Assembly (NCBI GenBank): GCA_950295325.1
Contig: OX485805.1
Coordinates: 18,961,501-19,021,500 of the forward strand
Source: Polytrichum commune
Taxonomy: Eukaryota > Streptophyta > Polytrichopsida > Polytrichales > Polytrichaceae
DNA length: 60,000 bases
Reading direction: 5' to 3'
Shown here: piece by piece, positions 11,080 to 23,328 of the stretch
How the letters are laid out: the number at the start of each line of letters is the position of its first letter
Position numbering within the stretch: position 1 is the first letter of the stretch
Made by a program: the position numbers and the translations under genes
The notes under the pieces: generated by a model
Database searches by the model: none
The model's input: the letters and a program-made list of their open reading frames with translations, nothing else
Told to the model about the DNA's origin: nothing

Positions 11080-14000
11080 ATGGCAAGAGAGGACAACAAA
11101 GATGCACAGATTCTCTTGGAGCACTACAAGAAGGGATTGTTACACAGGTCTCCTAATTCAGGTATTCTTCACGACCTCGAATGAATTCATCAACACCAAG
11201 ACTATGCATAAGTCCGTCTTCTGCTGTTTAGTTTCTCTACAACCTCAAAATCCAAACGAATTTGTTGACTCAAACTGCTCTTGAGATAGCAATGCCTTTT
11301 TACGATTCATGTAGCTATTCCACCTGTACTAGTACCTGATATGATGATGATTGCAAAGCAGGCTCCAGCAGCAGGAGACGGCACAATCCTTCTCCTGTCA
11401 ACTTTGTAGATAAGCCTCTGCCTTCTCCATGCACTCCCCCTCGCGTTGTGAGGGAAATTGCAAATGCTCTACAGACTGAAGCTAGCGAGGGTATCGGCCA
11501 GTCGCATCCTGCAGAAGCAGGTGAAATCTAATTTGTAATGTGTACAGACTTTTCTTAATGTTCAATTTGAGATTAATTTGCGGTGTGCACAGATTTTCTT
11601 AATGTTTAATTTGAGATTACTCTCTGATGTGCACAGGCTTTTCCTAATGTTTAAGTTGTAGTGACCTGCTGTCTTGCCGTTTTGCTTCTACTTCTCTTTC
11701 CACGGACCACATCCACCAGATATATTCGTTATTTGTGTACCTGTACCATGTGTTATTACCTTACAATGTTAGTTCATGCCTTATTACTGTGCAGCAACAT
11801 CAAATTGCCAACCACCCAGATTCAAGGAGCTTCCTGCCAGAGGCAGAGGCAGTGAAGTTTCCCCTGGTGTGTTTTATGGCTCTCCTGCTGGGAAGCCTGC
11901 ACACAGGCCTCCTCAGCTTATTCGGCTTCTAGTTGAGATTCAAAATGATCTTGCTCTACAGAAGACTCCCATCACCAGGTACCTTCTGTTACATGTGTTT
12001 GTTGGACAAAGAAGATTTCCATATAATTTCTCTTCATCTGTTTCTCATTAAATATTGTCAAACTTCCGAATTTACTGTATGAGGTGTAACAGATATTATA
12101 TAATTGTTGTTGTGCATTGCTTTGATTTTCTTCCAGGAAAGCTATCTGGGAAACCTTTCCGAAGCAAGAGCAAGCAATCCAATTTGCTGACAGTCATGGA
12201 AACCAGGGCCTTGCAGTGTTTCAGTATCAGGACCATTTGAATGGGCAACGGCGTTTTCTGACAACCACTTATGACGAGTTCTGGAACAGGTTCAGTATAG
12301 CGCAACCATTCGATGCGATACCAAGGAGGACAAAAAACACGGGAAAAGTACAATTAGTTACGACGGTTTTTGTGGATACATGATGTCATGGAGAGACAAA
12401 TGCTCGAGGATGACTCCCCTGTACAACAGGGAATCTTGTGTAGATATTTAAAGAATCTTCTATATCTTGGGGAATTCATTATCTTGTGTCATGTGTGAGC
12501 AGGTACAGCAGAATGCAACCTGGATGGAGACACCATTATGAGATTATACGACAGGTATTTTTCACTGTTCCCTATTATTCTTCATTAGGCTCTCTTACTG
12601 CAAACCAGTCCTCTGATGATGATCGATTTGGAAATGATGGTCATCTTAAACTAGATCCTCGACACCTTGATGTCACAATATCATTCTATATCATTCTAAC
12701 TTCCGTGTTGTTGAGTTTTTGTTCTAAATGTGAATGGAATGATTCCTGCCGTGGCTTCTTCCTGCTGGTTGTATTGAGTTTATTGTTTAGAAATGAGGGT
12801 ATCCTCTGATTCTGACAAAGTGGGTTACATATTGGCAGGGCAGACCTTGCCATTTATACTTCGATTTAGAGTTCAACACATTGGCAAATGCTGGAGTTAA
12901 TGGAGAAGCTATGGTGGACACTTTGCTTTCGATTACAAGCAGTGCTCTTCTTGATGTATTCTCTCTTCAATATGAACCATCCTGGACTTTAGAGCTGGAC
13001 TCATCCACAAAAGGTACACAGACATCACATATTAAACTGTTGGTTTTGCAACAATTTAAAGAAGAAATAACATTGGAGCAAGTGCAAAATTTTCTGAATA
13101 TTTAGCAGAAACTTACTTTGCAAACGCCAAGTTATTCCTGTATAGGTGATTTCTGCTACTTATGGTAATGTCGACTGTTGACCTCATGGAAAGTGATCTA
13201 TTTGACCTTTTTCTTTAAGGTATTCTTGTGGCAAGATGTGTTGTGTAGGAATATAAGTGGTGTGCTCTGAATATATGTATTTATGTGTTCTGATGACAAA
13301 TGTAGAGAAATTCTCTCGGCATCTGGTCATCCATATTCCTGGAGCTGCCTTCAAAGATAACACACATGCAGGTGCCTTTGTTTCAGAGGTATGTACAGAA
13401 TCTGATTTTAATGTTTAAAGCTCTTACCGAAGAGTCCAAATGTGCAAGTAATTAGATACTTGTGAGAATACAATCACTTTTAGGCAGGTTGATTAGTCCT
13501 GGATTGTAATGCTGTAATAATTGCGGATTTGCATGTATGTATTTCCTAGTGGTCACCTAAACTATAGGGGGACTTCTCTCATATAAAAATGTGAACTGTG
13601 ACAGATTTGTAAAAGGAGTCAAGATTTGCGGGACACTGATGATGATGTCATGAGGATGTTTATCCTCCAAGGTGGTTCTCGGAATACGCACCAGACTGAG
13701 CTCTTTGTAGATTTGGCAGTTTATACACGCAATCGAAGTTTTAGATTACCTTTCTCTAGCAAGGCTGGAAAAACTGCCCAGTTGTTGCCCACAACCCGCT
13801 TCAGATCCTCCAATCTGGTCAGTTCACATTCTGAGTAACTTTGGGTCATTCACCTTCTAACTATTTGCATTCTGCAAATTTGTTACAAAAAAGGAACAAG
13901 AAACAAGCCCCAGTAGAGTGAGGTCAGGTGATGCGACTTTTGCTAATTACCATGCGTCTTTGACAAATTGATGGCCATTGTCAACATCCTTTATTTTTTG

Positions 14001-16841
14001 AAGTATAAATGATTCTTGTGAATGGACAGAATGAACAAGCTGTATTTATGGATTCCCTCATCTGCAAGGTTGAAGAAGGTTGTCAACAATTGCTCACCTT
14101 CAGCATGGAGGTTTGACAAATGCCTCATTTCCCTTGTTTGAGATTAATGTGTTTAAATAGATTCCAATGGTTTTATTTAGCAGGTAGCAAGAAAGTCTGT
14201 AGACAAAAACTTCTGTGACAAACAAAGTTTCGGATTTATATCTCACTGGAAGGAGAATTTAACTTTTGTTTTCTGGTCATTTAGTTATCGGTCTTTAGTT
14301 TGTCTTTTCTATCTTTATTTAGGGCGCAGGTGAGGGAGGCATTGTGGACTTCAAAAAGTGGGAAGCTGACCCGGTCCGCTATCCACTTGAAGGATTGTCG
14401 ACCAACTATGGGAAATCCCCATTTCCTTCTCTGGACGCTTTCATACAGACTATTTCTTGTATAGGGGAAGTAGAAGGTATGTTTCTCTGTATTGCTACAT
14501 ATTTCCCTGAATGATCTTATAGTAATTTCCAATTTAATGTCAGTTACTCATTCTGGTATGACTAAACCACGAAACAAATGGAAGCCTTGCATGTTAGCAC
14601 AGGAATTAAGCAGTTCAACCACTTGTGAGAAGGTGCATGCCTATGTGCCCTGTGGTTCTGTGTAGATATTCATTTTAAACAAAGTATGCCAGTATAAGTT
14701 CTCTTCTGCTGAACTTTGATGTATTTCTATATGGTTAAAGGGACAAAATAAAGTACTCTCTGGTTATAGACGTGAGGTCCTTGTTCCACATGGATGCCAA
14801 GGTAAGTTCATTGGGGAGGATAAATTCCTTAACCTTAAGTCTTCTGATTCTATGTGCAGGTAGAATTCGAAGTTGGTACCATTTTGCTGACTATGGGGTT
14901 GTGGTATACAACATCTCTGGAAATCGTTTTTGTGAACGTATTGGGAGGCAACACAAGAGTAATAATGGTGAATCCCCTTACACTATTATTGACCATTAAT
15001 ATCTGGCTCAATCAACAATAGAGGCTGTAAAATTATGTTGCCTGCTGCTTTGTGTTCCAGTTTCACTCTTATCAACTGAGTTCCTAAGGAGCATTAGCTG
15101 ATCACCTTGGCAGTAGGAACCGTGTACATTGAATGTGATGATATATGGTTAGGTGCAATGGGTGAATATGTGAGACCATGCCAGTGGTCATGGCTGCATA
15201 TTCTGCAGTGTCTACATGGACAGTTTGAATGTTGGGAACTGTAGGGAAAGGTTCTTGAGGACAACCTAGCAACCCAGTAGATTGGGTGTCGTGTTACAAC
15301 ACCATTCTCACGATAGTTCTATTCTTGCACTGTATGTTCAAACTGAATCGCACGTGTTCTGGATGTAACAGTTATGTTTGTCGTCGACTTTCGAACAGCA
15401 GGTTATTACCAGAAATGCCATGATCCTGACTGTCGAGGTATGTCCTGATCTACTAATCAAGTTGTTAAGCTGGGTGACTTTTTTGTTAATGCTTGCTGTG
15501 TTAACCCTCACATATAGTATGGAGACCTCCATTCTTCTTAACAGGCATTTTACACTAGAGCTGGAGGGCCCAAGGGACCAAGGAGGTTTGACTGGATGAA
15601 AAATGTACATGGAGTCCTACATGGCATGCATTACATAATGTTTCAGGGTCTACCGAATTTTACACCAAGCCCACCTCAAAGATGGGGATCTAACACAAAC
15701 CAGAAGACCGGGACACTTCAGAAAATTGCAAGTCTTGATTTATTGTAACTTATTATATAGAAGGCCCAACATGCATAAGATGATAGTGAAATAATATCTG
15801 GTCAAGAGCTCGGTCACATATGGCTTCACACTACACTTGAAGGCTCCTCAGCACACAAAATTCGATATCAATTTTTCATAGTACAGCCTTCCTTGAGTTT
15901 CAAGGGTCCTCACAATTTCATGGTCACAGCCCTTACTGTGCAGGCTGCAATTCTTGTGTCTGTATTAGCAGACATTGCACAACATCCTCACAAGTGTTGG
16001 ATGGTTAATGTTTCTCTATAATGTCGTTGGCTGAGCAGGGTATCGCTCACCATTGAGACCTATACCACGTGACACTATCCCACCAGAGTTCCCATTATCC
16101 ACAGCCTCAATACCGAAACAAGATGACAGCCTGGGGTCAGAAGAGCAACACATTCATGAATGTGATGAATGGGATGATGAGGATTGGTGGGGACAAGTGG
16201 TTGCATCCATGGCCAACATGGAGTGCACATCCCAAGTACCCGTTTTGTTGGCAAGCCAGGTCAGTCAAGCACTAGACATTAAATATTAAAGGTGAAGGAT
16301 GTTCTTTGAAACTTGAGATGGCTTATGATGAATGACTTTCAATCCTAAATGTTGTATTACATTCAAAGAAAGTGTTGCAAATTACTTAAAGATTGCATCC
16401 ATATGGTTGACAGCTGAATATGTAATCTTTTGCATGCCGAGAATCCATGTACAAGATATTGATTGCAAATAGTCACAAACAATTTATAGCAAGTTATTTT
16501 ATATCGACATTGTGCCTCAAGGCCCAAAACTACAAATCACATGCTCACAGTGGCTCAAATACTAGATGTTGCTTTGGATTTATTCACTTACTTTACCCTT
16601 TTTGCACTCTTATTTCACCTTGTTTCTTGTTTTGTTGTTTTAGAGCAAACAAGTTAGCAGTTCGGAGGATTTGATCAATCTGACCATGCATGAAGACTCG
16701 GATCAAAGAGGATTTTGTTCAACTTACATTGCAGACTCAGTTCTGGAGGAAGATAGTGAGTGGTGGGCTGCCGTAGAGCGGGAGGCTATTGAACTTGAAA
16801 ACGGCACTGTCATTCGAAAGCTCCCTGCATGGCCATCATAA
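11080..16841 (+). CDS. PRIMPOL: PrimPol: archaeo-eukaryotic primase-polymerase
   Basis: Damage-tolerant primase and DNA polymerase that reprimes synthesis past lesions in nucleus and organelles. Fourteen exons: 11080-11161, 11362-11520, 11795-11978, 12137-12289, 12503-12554, 12839-13013, 13306-13388, 13605-13817, 14030-14110, 14323-14476, 14860-14967, 15372-15437, 16039-16259, 16644-16841. Total 1929 nt, 642 aa; human PrimPol has 560. The catalytic DLE motif is D219/E221, SRH is 272-274, and FVDLAVYTRNR places D332 and R340. Zinc ligands C470, H477, C497 and C502 keep the human spacing. The tail has two acidic aromatic motifs, DDEDWW (549-554) and EEDSEWW (612-618), placed like RPA-binding motifs. 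An N-terminal extension of about 130 residues, rich in Ser, Pro and Arg, precedes the core. Start context CACCATGGC is strong. Introns 2 and 12 hold repeats, listed separately. Confidence 0.94.
11540..11665 (+). repeat. Three tandem 44-bp units in PRIMPOL intron 2
   Basis: Units start at about 11540, 11584 and 11628. Each reads tgtgyacag, a T-rich stretch, then 'cttaatgtt' and 'aatttgagatta', with the last unit truncated. Each begins with a sequence resembling a 3' splice site (gtgcacag). The real acceptor used is at 11794. Confidence 0.85.
15548..15944 (+). mobile_element. Family B TIR element inside PRIMPOL intron 12
   Basis: Shares ordered segments with the full element at 34627-35133: 'cttgagggaccaa' type text, a GATGTAAAGTCTACATG-like stretch, 'tttcatggtcac', then a distal part with GGTCACAYATGRCTTCACACTACACTTGA. 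Terminal repeats are eroded. It lies within a transcribed intron and does not disturb the flanking exons. Confidence 0.7.
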
Positions 16842-17400
16842 TACTCTATTAACCTGGCAGACTTTCAACACTGGGTATAGATCTCCATATAGGGAGATGT
16901 AAGGATTGAGATTGGTCATTCTATACCCACATTGTGTATATTGTATTCTTTAAGAAATACCAATCAAGTACTTGTAACATTAAAATGAGCTTTATATTAC
17001 TGGATTGATGAAGATTGACTTTGTGAAAGTTCAGTTGTGGTCTTCAATTCACAAACGTCGGCATGTCACCTTTAGAAAAAAATTGGAAAACTTGAGGAAT
17101 GATTGCTTCTCGAGGAAATAAAGCCTTTGTGTAGCAAGAAGAAATGCATTGTTAAGCACTGGTGGATGATCTTCAACCATCCAACTTTGGCCCTGAGTAC
17201 ATTGGGAACCATCATAAGGTACATGATCTTCCAAAGCCTTGCAGCAATCAGGGCTTTGTAACTTACTGCAAGAATCAAATTTATCGTCCATCTGCACTTG
17301 CTTCTCCATCAGCAAATGATCTTCAACCCAAACTTGGCCTGGAGTACTAAGGTGAATGTGTCTTAAATGGTTACTTTTTGTTGTTTGCCATGATTCTCAA
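16842..17400 (+). other. PRIMPOL 3' region with a short direct repeat
   Basis: 'gatgatcttcaaccatccaactttgg' (about 17164-17190) followed by 'gagtacat' recurs as 'aatgatcttcaacccaaacttgg' with 'gagtacta' (about 17316-17348). 'agtacattgggga' returns at about 17705. No gene is recognised. Confidence 0.4.
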
Positions 17401-18689
17401 CTTGGATATCTGAGTTATGATTTTTATTGAATCCTCTCATGTGATATGAGATTTTAGCAACCATCTATGGAATTTTATAATATCCCCTGTTGTTGCTACA
17501 ACTTTCAAAGTCAAAAGTGCCAGAATCTTGATTAACAGCCCACCATTCTCTTGACTATTAATCCTAGAATGGTTAACAAATTTTGAACCTGTAGCCCGAT
17601 CTCTATTAAGAACACATCTTCTCTGTGTCCTATCAAACCTAACCACACCAGTCAAATACATGTGCCCAATTTAGATAAGCAGCCAAATTTGGCACATTCA
17701 CCTTAGTACATTGGGGAGCATGATCAGGAACACAATTGTGCAATGGATTTATTTTATGACCTTGATGCAATGTGTGTGGATTGCCTTGAAGGTGTGCAGG
17801 ATCTTTAAGAAAGCATTCACCCAAATCTCAAATAGTCTAATACATCATGAACAAGATGTTTGTTGATGCATCTCCTAGATTCAGTAAGTCATATTTGGGT
17901 CAATGTTTCCTTGAAGGTGATGCATCTCTTAAATTCAGCAAGTCGTCTGTTCAGATACCCTTAAACTATTTGAGGTGGTTGGAGACTCTGAAAAGTGATG
18001 GCGTTTGTGGATGCAAACTGAGACAAATTTGTCGAGGAGCTTGATTATACGGATATTGGGGATTTCATAAACTTTGAGTCACCAAGTAGTCGAGGATTGC
18101 AAAGAATGTTATGGCAACCACTTTTCAACTTGCATGCAAGATGGTGCTTCTTGTAACAGTAATGGATATTTTATCTTGCCTGAGGTGCGATTACCATGTT
18201 TGGATGGGTATTAATGACAACTATTGGAATCTTACGGAGACTGGACACATATGACAAAAATTACCGAGGTTTCTTTTTCTTCAAAGACAACTACCTCTGA
18301 ATTCGTGAGTAGTTTGAACAGAGGCTTCATATTCAACCCCCTACATGGAACGGACTTGTTAGACATCTAACATGAGAACTATCATAAGAATTATGACGAT
18401 ACTCTGGATAATGAGGTTGAAGATGAAGATGAAGATGAAGATGAGAACTATCATAGGGATTATGATGATACTTTGCATGATGAGGTTGAAGATGAAGACG
18501 AGGGCGGCATTGAACTTGGTTTTGTACAATAGTCCATGCCAAATCTCAATTTAAATTTCAATGCTTTTTTCAATAGCCCTCTTTTGGTATGCAATATTTC
18601 ATTGTAAGGTGTCTCTAGGAAGATATGGTTTTGATCCCGATGAGGTGCCATAAGCTATAGAAGCAAGTGATTACCAAATCCCCTAGAAT
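17401..18689. other. Degenerate repeat-rich spacer
   Basis: Two local duplications are visible. 'gatgcatctcctagattcagtaagtc' (about 17868) recurs as 'gatgcatctcttaaattcagcaagtc' (about 17922). A 17-codon block starting ENYH and ending VEDEDE is repeated around 18372-18505. The acidic frame runs to a TAG at about 18532, but a stop sits just before it and no start or acceptor is clear. These may be remains of a transposon accessory protein. I do not call a gene. Confidence 0.35.
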
Positions 18690-18990
18690 GACTAGCAAGA
18701 AAGCATCAATTTTAAGGTTAAACTATATGAACTTGATTGATGAAGGACACAAGCATCCTTGGTAGAACTAGACATACATGAACATAAGTTCAAACAATGC
18801 TTCCTATTGTTAACAACTACTTGGCAATTTATTGAATAACCATGAGGTTTAAAATATTTCGGTCCAACCATAGGCTTGCAAGGGTGATTTGGGTTCCATC
18901 AATTGCACCCACAATACCTGCAACCCACACAATAGTTTGAAACCATTTTGAGTTCTAACAAGAGGAGCCTTGGTGGGCTAGCTTATTTCA
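18690..18990 (-). pseudogene. PIF/Harbinger DDE transposase fragment
   Basis: Read on the minus strand, about 18960-18885 gives FQTIVWVAGIVGAIDGTQI, matching the GAIDGT block around the first catalytic Asp of DDE_Tnp_4 (Harbinger) transposases. After a frameshift, about 18865-18750 reads KYFKPHGYSINCQVVV, then NNRKHCLNLC and SSTKDACVL, matching the family's KGYSIN-Q-V-D-RRFLDV and GSVHDARVL region. Frame changes and missing flanks show it is dead. The family A right end at 19818 may belong to the same element, but no matching left end was found. Confidence 0.72.
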
Positions 18991-18999
18991 TGATAAAAC

Positions 19000-19740
19000 A
19001 CCACATTGATGGCACAAGTGTCATCAATAAGACTCAACATTGTAGATCAACCAATCGCAAATAAAATATCTAGTGTAGGACTAGGGGCAACAAAGTGAGA
19101 ATGCTGAGCTTCGGGGGCAACAAAGATTCAACCACAACCTGAAGTGGGATAAAATCAAAGATACAAGTTGAGAAGCTCAATGAATGTTTCATGCCTAGGA
19201 GGTAATGCTTGACCTTAAATGCCAAATGCTTAACATTAGTCAGCGACTACCCTGAGTTTGATGGGCCATGGGATCATGTGATTATATGTTGAGAATTTGC
19301 AGCTTTTTACCTACATAACAATATAGTGTCATGCTAAACTCGAAGTTGGACATGGAAGTCTCTAAGGCCGTTGACTAAGGTTATGCGACTTCCCGCCACC
19401 AAAATACCTCGTAGGATGAGTATGCCAATGCAAACAAGGGTGTTGTCGACACTTATGGACAATTTGGCTAAGCATGCCGGTTCTTGTTAGAGCGAGGTTG
19501 GGAGGGGGCCTTCAACATGGAAACATTCTTGAATTCTTCAAAACCATTACACCATACATTTGTTGAGGGACAAAATTATGGACCCAAGAAAGCTATACTA
19601 AATATTGTATTTAATATTGCTTACTATTTGGAATTGTACAATGCTAGAACTATTTTCAGTGTATCTCATTTTTTGCCAATAAAGGTGAAATTAGTTGTTT
19701 GGACATTATAGAACATTAACATGTTTACTGGGTAAAAAAT
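19000..19740. other. Spacer, probable transposon remains
   Basis: Lies between the Harbinger-like fragment and the family A terminus. No frame or domain could be read on either strand. Confidence 0.3.
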
Positions 19741-19818
19741 TACACTAATGGTAAAAAGATATAGCATTGTGTAACTCCAGATAGTGAGTGACACTAAATA
19801 CAATTATTTAGTGTAGTG
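19741..19818. mobile_element. Family A right terminus (solo)
   Basis: Contains GACACTAAATACAATTATTT and ends AGTGTAGTG, the same right end as 946 and 24278. The left part is missing or unrecognisable. Confidence 0.6.
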
Positions 19819-20155
19819 AAACCGAGAGCCAACAAAGTTCTCGAAGGCGCCACGTCATTACCGGTGGATGACTATTAGGCTACTGGATGACTATCGTAGC
19901 ATTCCCGTCTTCATCTCGATCCGGCTTCTTCATCCATTTTACTCGAGGAAACCCTAACAATGGCTATGGCGTTGGCCATGCCGATGGCTATGGCGGGGAG
20001 ACCACCCTGCATGCGAAATGCGTCGCACGAATGCGCGACATCATCTCCGGAACATTGTTGCAGGTGGTGCAGCACGAAGACTCGAATGAGATTCGCAATC
20101 TGATGAGGGTCGGCTTGTCTGTGTGAGGAGCACAGGGCAAGCGAAGATCGAAGAC

Positions 20156-22141
20156 ATGAAGAAGAGGAAGCTTGTGCGGGGAGCAGGGATGGAGTTTGCA
20201 ATGAAGGTCTTGGTAATGGCGATGGCAGTATGTGTACGCTTGTCTTCTGTAGCGAGCAGCGAGATGGAGGACTTTTCAGAGGAGTTGGTGCTACGGCCAT
20301 TGCCTGACGGCAAGGTGTTAGCAAACTTTCTGTTCGAGAATCAGTTGATGGATTCAGGGAAAGTAGAGGATCATCATCAGCATCATCATAAGCTGTTTCC
20401 GAAGGCGATTTACCAGTTGGTGCAGAAGTTTCAGATACGGGAGATGGAGCTTTCGTTCACTCAGGGCAGATGGGATCAACAGCGGTGGGGAGGGTTATCA
20501 AAGGCGAAGCCCGTGGGGGTGGAGCTTTGGGCACAATTTCGAAACCCTAATGAAGTGGACATGTTGTGGCGGAACCTAACGCATGCCTTGTCAGGACTTT
20601 TCTGTGCTTCCATCAATTTCTTGGAGTCACCAGCTATGGTGTCCAAGCGGGGATGGATGGCAGGCATGGGGGAGTATAACTCTGCAACATCTGCAAGTGC
20701 GGTGAGGCATGGTGCATTGCCACGAGAGGCTGTTTGTACAGAGAATTTGACCCCTTGGTTGAAGCTTTTACCATGCAGGGATAGAGCTGGGCTGACCACA
20801 CTCTTGGCGCGGCCTCGTGTGCATAATGGGTATTATAATTCTCTGCGAGTGCACGTACGGGCGAGGGATGCATCTAGTTCGCAACTCGGGAGCATCATCC
20901 TCCATCAAAGTCTGACACTAGTGTTTAAGCCATCGAGGACGCACACGATTTCGCATGCAGGCGATTTGCAGCTGCCGGATTGGTCGATCTCCTCCTTGTT
21001 TGGGAATCAGCTGCTAGGGAGATGTCCTCTGGCTAGCTCCAGCCTTGTGCACATAGAGCTTGAAACAAACCTCGTGGAAAAGCTTCAAACCCTAGTGACT
21101 GGAAAGAATTTGGTTGGGCACCGACGCAGTTGTGATAAGGATAATGAGTGCAATCTTCAGCAGGACTCTTGTATGACTCATGTGGGAGTTGGAGACTCGG
21201 AGATTGTTGAAAATGGTATTTTCAGTTTGACTGTGGCGCCGGAGAGCGTGTTGCAGCAGCTATGTGGAGTTGGAGATGTCCCGTCGTTGTTGCTGAAATA
21301 TGATGTGCAGAAGCACAGTCAGGCAGCTCCATTGGATGTGGGAATGTCGTGGCTTGTTCCGGTCGCTTGGTCCCCATGCCAAGGTCCATTTCGGGCGACA
21401 CAATTTTTAACAGGAAGAGGAAGTGGGAGAGGCACGATCATGTCCCTGGTGAATGCAAACAAAGAAGGCTACCAGGCCAGTTGCCTACAGCGTGGTGCCT
21501 TGGAGGATGACGGATCGTTTGGAATTCATGTTACCATCTTCCAAATGGTGCCATGGTACGTTCGAATCTATATGCACACGCTGAAGGTGGTGGTCGACGG
21601 CCACCATGTCGCTTTGAATGAAGCAGTGAAGTTGAAGTTGTCTCCTGCAGATGACCGCAAGTCTCCAGCTGTTTTAGAAATCGGTCTCGCCATCCCTGGA
21701 AACACCAGCATGCTTGTTCTCGGTGTGGAGTATGACAAGGGCTTCTTACGCATCGATGAGCACCCGCCCGATGCGAACCGCGGATTTGACTTGCCATCTG
21801 CTCTCTTCACGTTCTCAAGCTCTCGATCCGCCACCACTTTTGCAGCAAAGAAGCTGCTGGGGATGTCTCGCCGCATCCCTGAGTCCCCAGTCCAGATTTA
21901 CCCTGACAACCTGTTGGTGCCTTTAGCAACTCCAGATTTCAGCATGCCTTACAATGTGATCACTTTCACCATGACTGCCTTGGCTCTCTATTTCGGTTCT
22001 CTCCTGAATGCCCTGCGTCTGCGGTCGATTCATGGAGACGGGCCGTTGCGACGGCCAGGACCAAAATGGCTACAGCACAGGTTACGAAACCTAAATCTCC
22101 TTGCAATGTTCAGTAAAACTCGAAAACTAAAGGTTCCTTGA
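20156..22141 (+). CDS. PIGT: PIG-T/Gpi16, GPI transamidase subunit
   Basis: ER membrane subunit of the GPI transamidase, which attaches GPI anchors to proteins carrying a C-terminal signal. The frame is open from 20123 without introns. I start at 20156 (MKKRKLV), about 661 aa; the ATG at 20189 (MEFAMKVLVMAM) would place the hydrophobic signal peptide at the very N terminus and is equally plausible. After the signal comes the family entry block SEELVLRPLPDGKVLANFLF, then the long lumenal domain with paired cysteines (RRSCDKDNEC region). Near the end TPDFSMPYNVI leads into one membrane span (ITFTMTALALYFGSLLNALRL) and a basic 39-residue tail, the PIG-T topology. Lack of introns sets it apart from its neighbours and may mean a retrocopy, yet the frame is intact. 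Confidence 0.9.
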   Translation: MKKRKLVRGAGMEFAMKVLVMAMAVCVRLSSVASSEMEDFSEELVLRPLPDGKVLANFLFENQLMDSGKVEDHHQHHHKLFPKAIYQLVQKFQIREMELSFTQGRWDQQRWGGLSKAKPVGVELWAQFRNPNEVDMLWRNLTHALSGLFCASINFLESPAMVSKRGWMAGMGEYNSATSASAVRHGALPREAVCTENLTPWLKLLPCRDRAGLTTLLARPRVHNGYYNSLRVHVRARDASSSQLGSIILHQSLTLVFKPSRTHTISHAGDLQLPDWSISSLFGNQLLGRCPLASSSLVHIELETNLVEKLQTLVTGKNLVGHRRSCDKDNECNLQQDSCMTHVGVGDSEIVENGIFSLTVAPESVLQQLCGVGDVPSLLLKYDVQKHSQAAPLDVGMSWLVPVAWSPCQGPFRATQFLTGRGSGRGTIMSLVNANKEGYQASCLQRGALEDDGSFGIHVTIFQMVPWYVRIYMHTLKVVVDGHHVALNEAVKLKLSPADDRKSPAVLEIGLAIPGNTSMLVLGVEYDKGFLRIDEHPPDANRGFDLPSALFTFSSSRSATTFAAKKLLGMSRRIPESPVQIYPDNLLVPLATPDFSMPYNVITFTMTALALYFGSLLNALRLRSIHGDGPLRRPGPKWLQHRLRNLNLLAMFSKTRKLKVP

Positions 22142-23328
22142 AACCCTTGCCAATTTTGCAGCCACCCTGACTTCTGCTGCGGCCATTGCCGCTTCATCTC
22201 TGATTGCTTCACTCTTGGTCCCCATACAGATTCTCCTGTGCTTCTCAACTTTCAAATGCCAAGAGCGCAGACTCATTCTTCCAGAATCATTATCACTGCA
22301 ACCTCACCCTTTGGCCACAATCTCTTCTTTCATCCTTTTTAAGCATAGATTTACATAGGCTTCCACATTGGATGCACACAATGCCAAATTCGTGGTATTT
22401 GTTGCAGTCTTGCTTGAATGTGGGGTTGGAAAGAACATTTCTGGCACCTCGGGGCTGAGCACAACAGATCCAAGCAAAGACTGGAATCTGTCACTTTCAG
22501 TTTCATTCACCATAGACAATGTCAATCAGATTTGTAAAATAGGCTGTATAGCCATTCTCATATGCCAGATGCCCCAGTTTCAAGCATGAAAGTTTTGTTC
22601 TCATGTAACATTATTATGTTTATTCTCTTAACGAAAACCATCCTCCTGGTGGGATGTGGTGAAGGTTCTGCCTTCCATCTTGACACTTGGCCTTGTCAAT
22701 ATATGATGCTTCTGAGGGGAGGAATTGGTTAGGGTTGGAATCTGTAACATTATTTTTGTTGAGTAAAAGCATTGCATACATTGTGTTAGAACTCGCGGCC
22801 ATTGGTGAACTGCATCTCAACAATGCAAATGGCCAGCGTCAGATATTCTGTCAGTGTCACTACATGTGGTTTAATTGTCACTTATGAATTCAGCATTTAG
22901 TTTATGATACGATTAAAATTGGTTCAACTCATGTTTCATCCTTTTAGATCTTGCAACTGTAAAACACAAACACAGAAACTGAAAACCGCAACCCTGTGTT
23001 TGATAGCATTGATCCGATGGAGTGATTTGAATCAATGTGGAGATATATGGATCTAGAGGTCTGTCATGCTTCTTATTGAAATTACTGGTGGACCAGAAAT
23101 TGATACCAAACAGGGAGGTAGTATTGAAGTTCAATAACAAGTTTGCTATCAAAATTGATTTTGTAGTAGCATTGAAGTTTCAAACAGGGTAATTGCATCC
23201 AATAAGGTACTTGCATCCAAAACCTATGTTTTATCCTTTCAAAAAAGATCAAATTTTGTTCAAAGAAACTGGCTTCAATAAATATCTCTTCAATATATAG
23301 GTCATTGTATGGCATTCATAAACAAGAT
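22142..23328. other. PIG-T 3' region and spacer, no gene seen
   Basis: The first few hundred bases may be 3' UTR. Only short open frames without domains follow. Confidence 0.4.

Noticed and set aside
14770-14801. A 32-nt in-phase piece (VRSLFHMDAK) with AG and GT borders in PRIMPOL
   Set aside because: Including it shifts the next exon out of the conserved GRIRSWYHF frame. Joining 14476 directly to 14860 gives the expected family sequence.
19911-20324. 137-codon minus-strand frame overlapping the PIG-T start
   Set aside because: It is a shadow of the PIG-T frame, Ser/Leu/Pro-rich without any domain.
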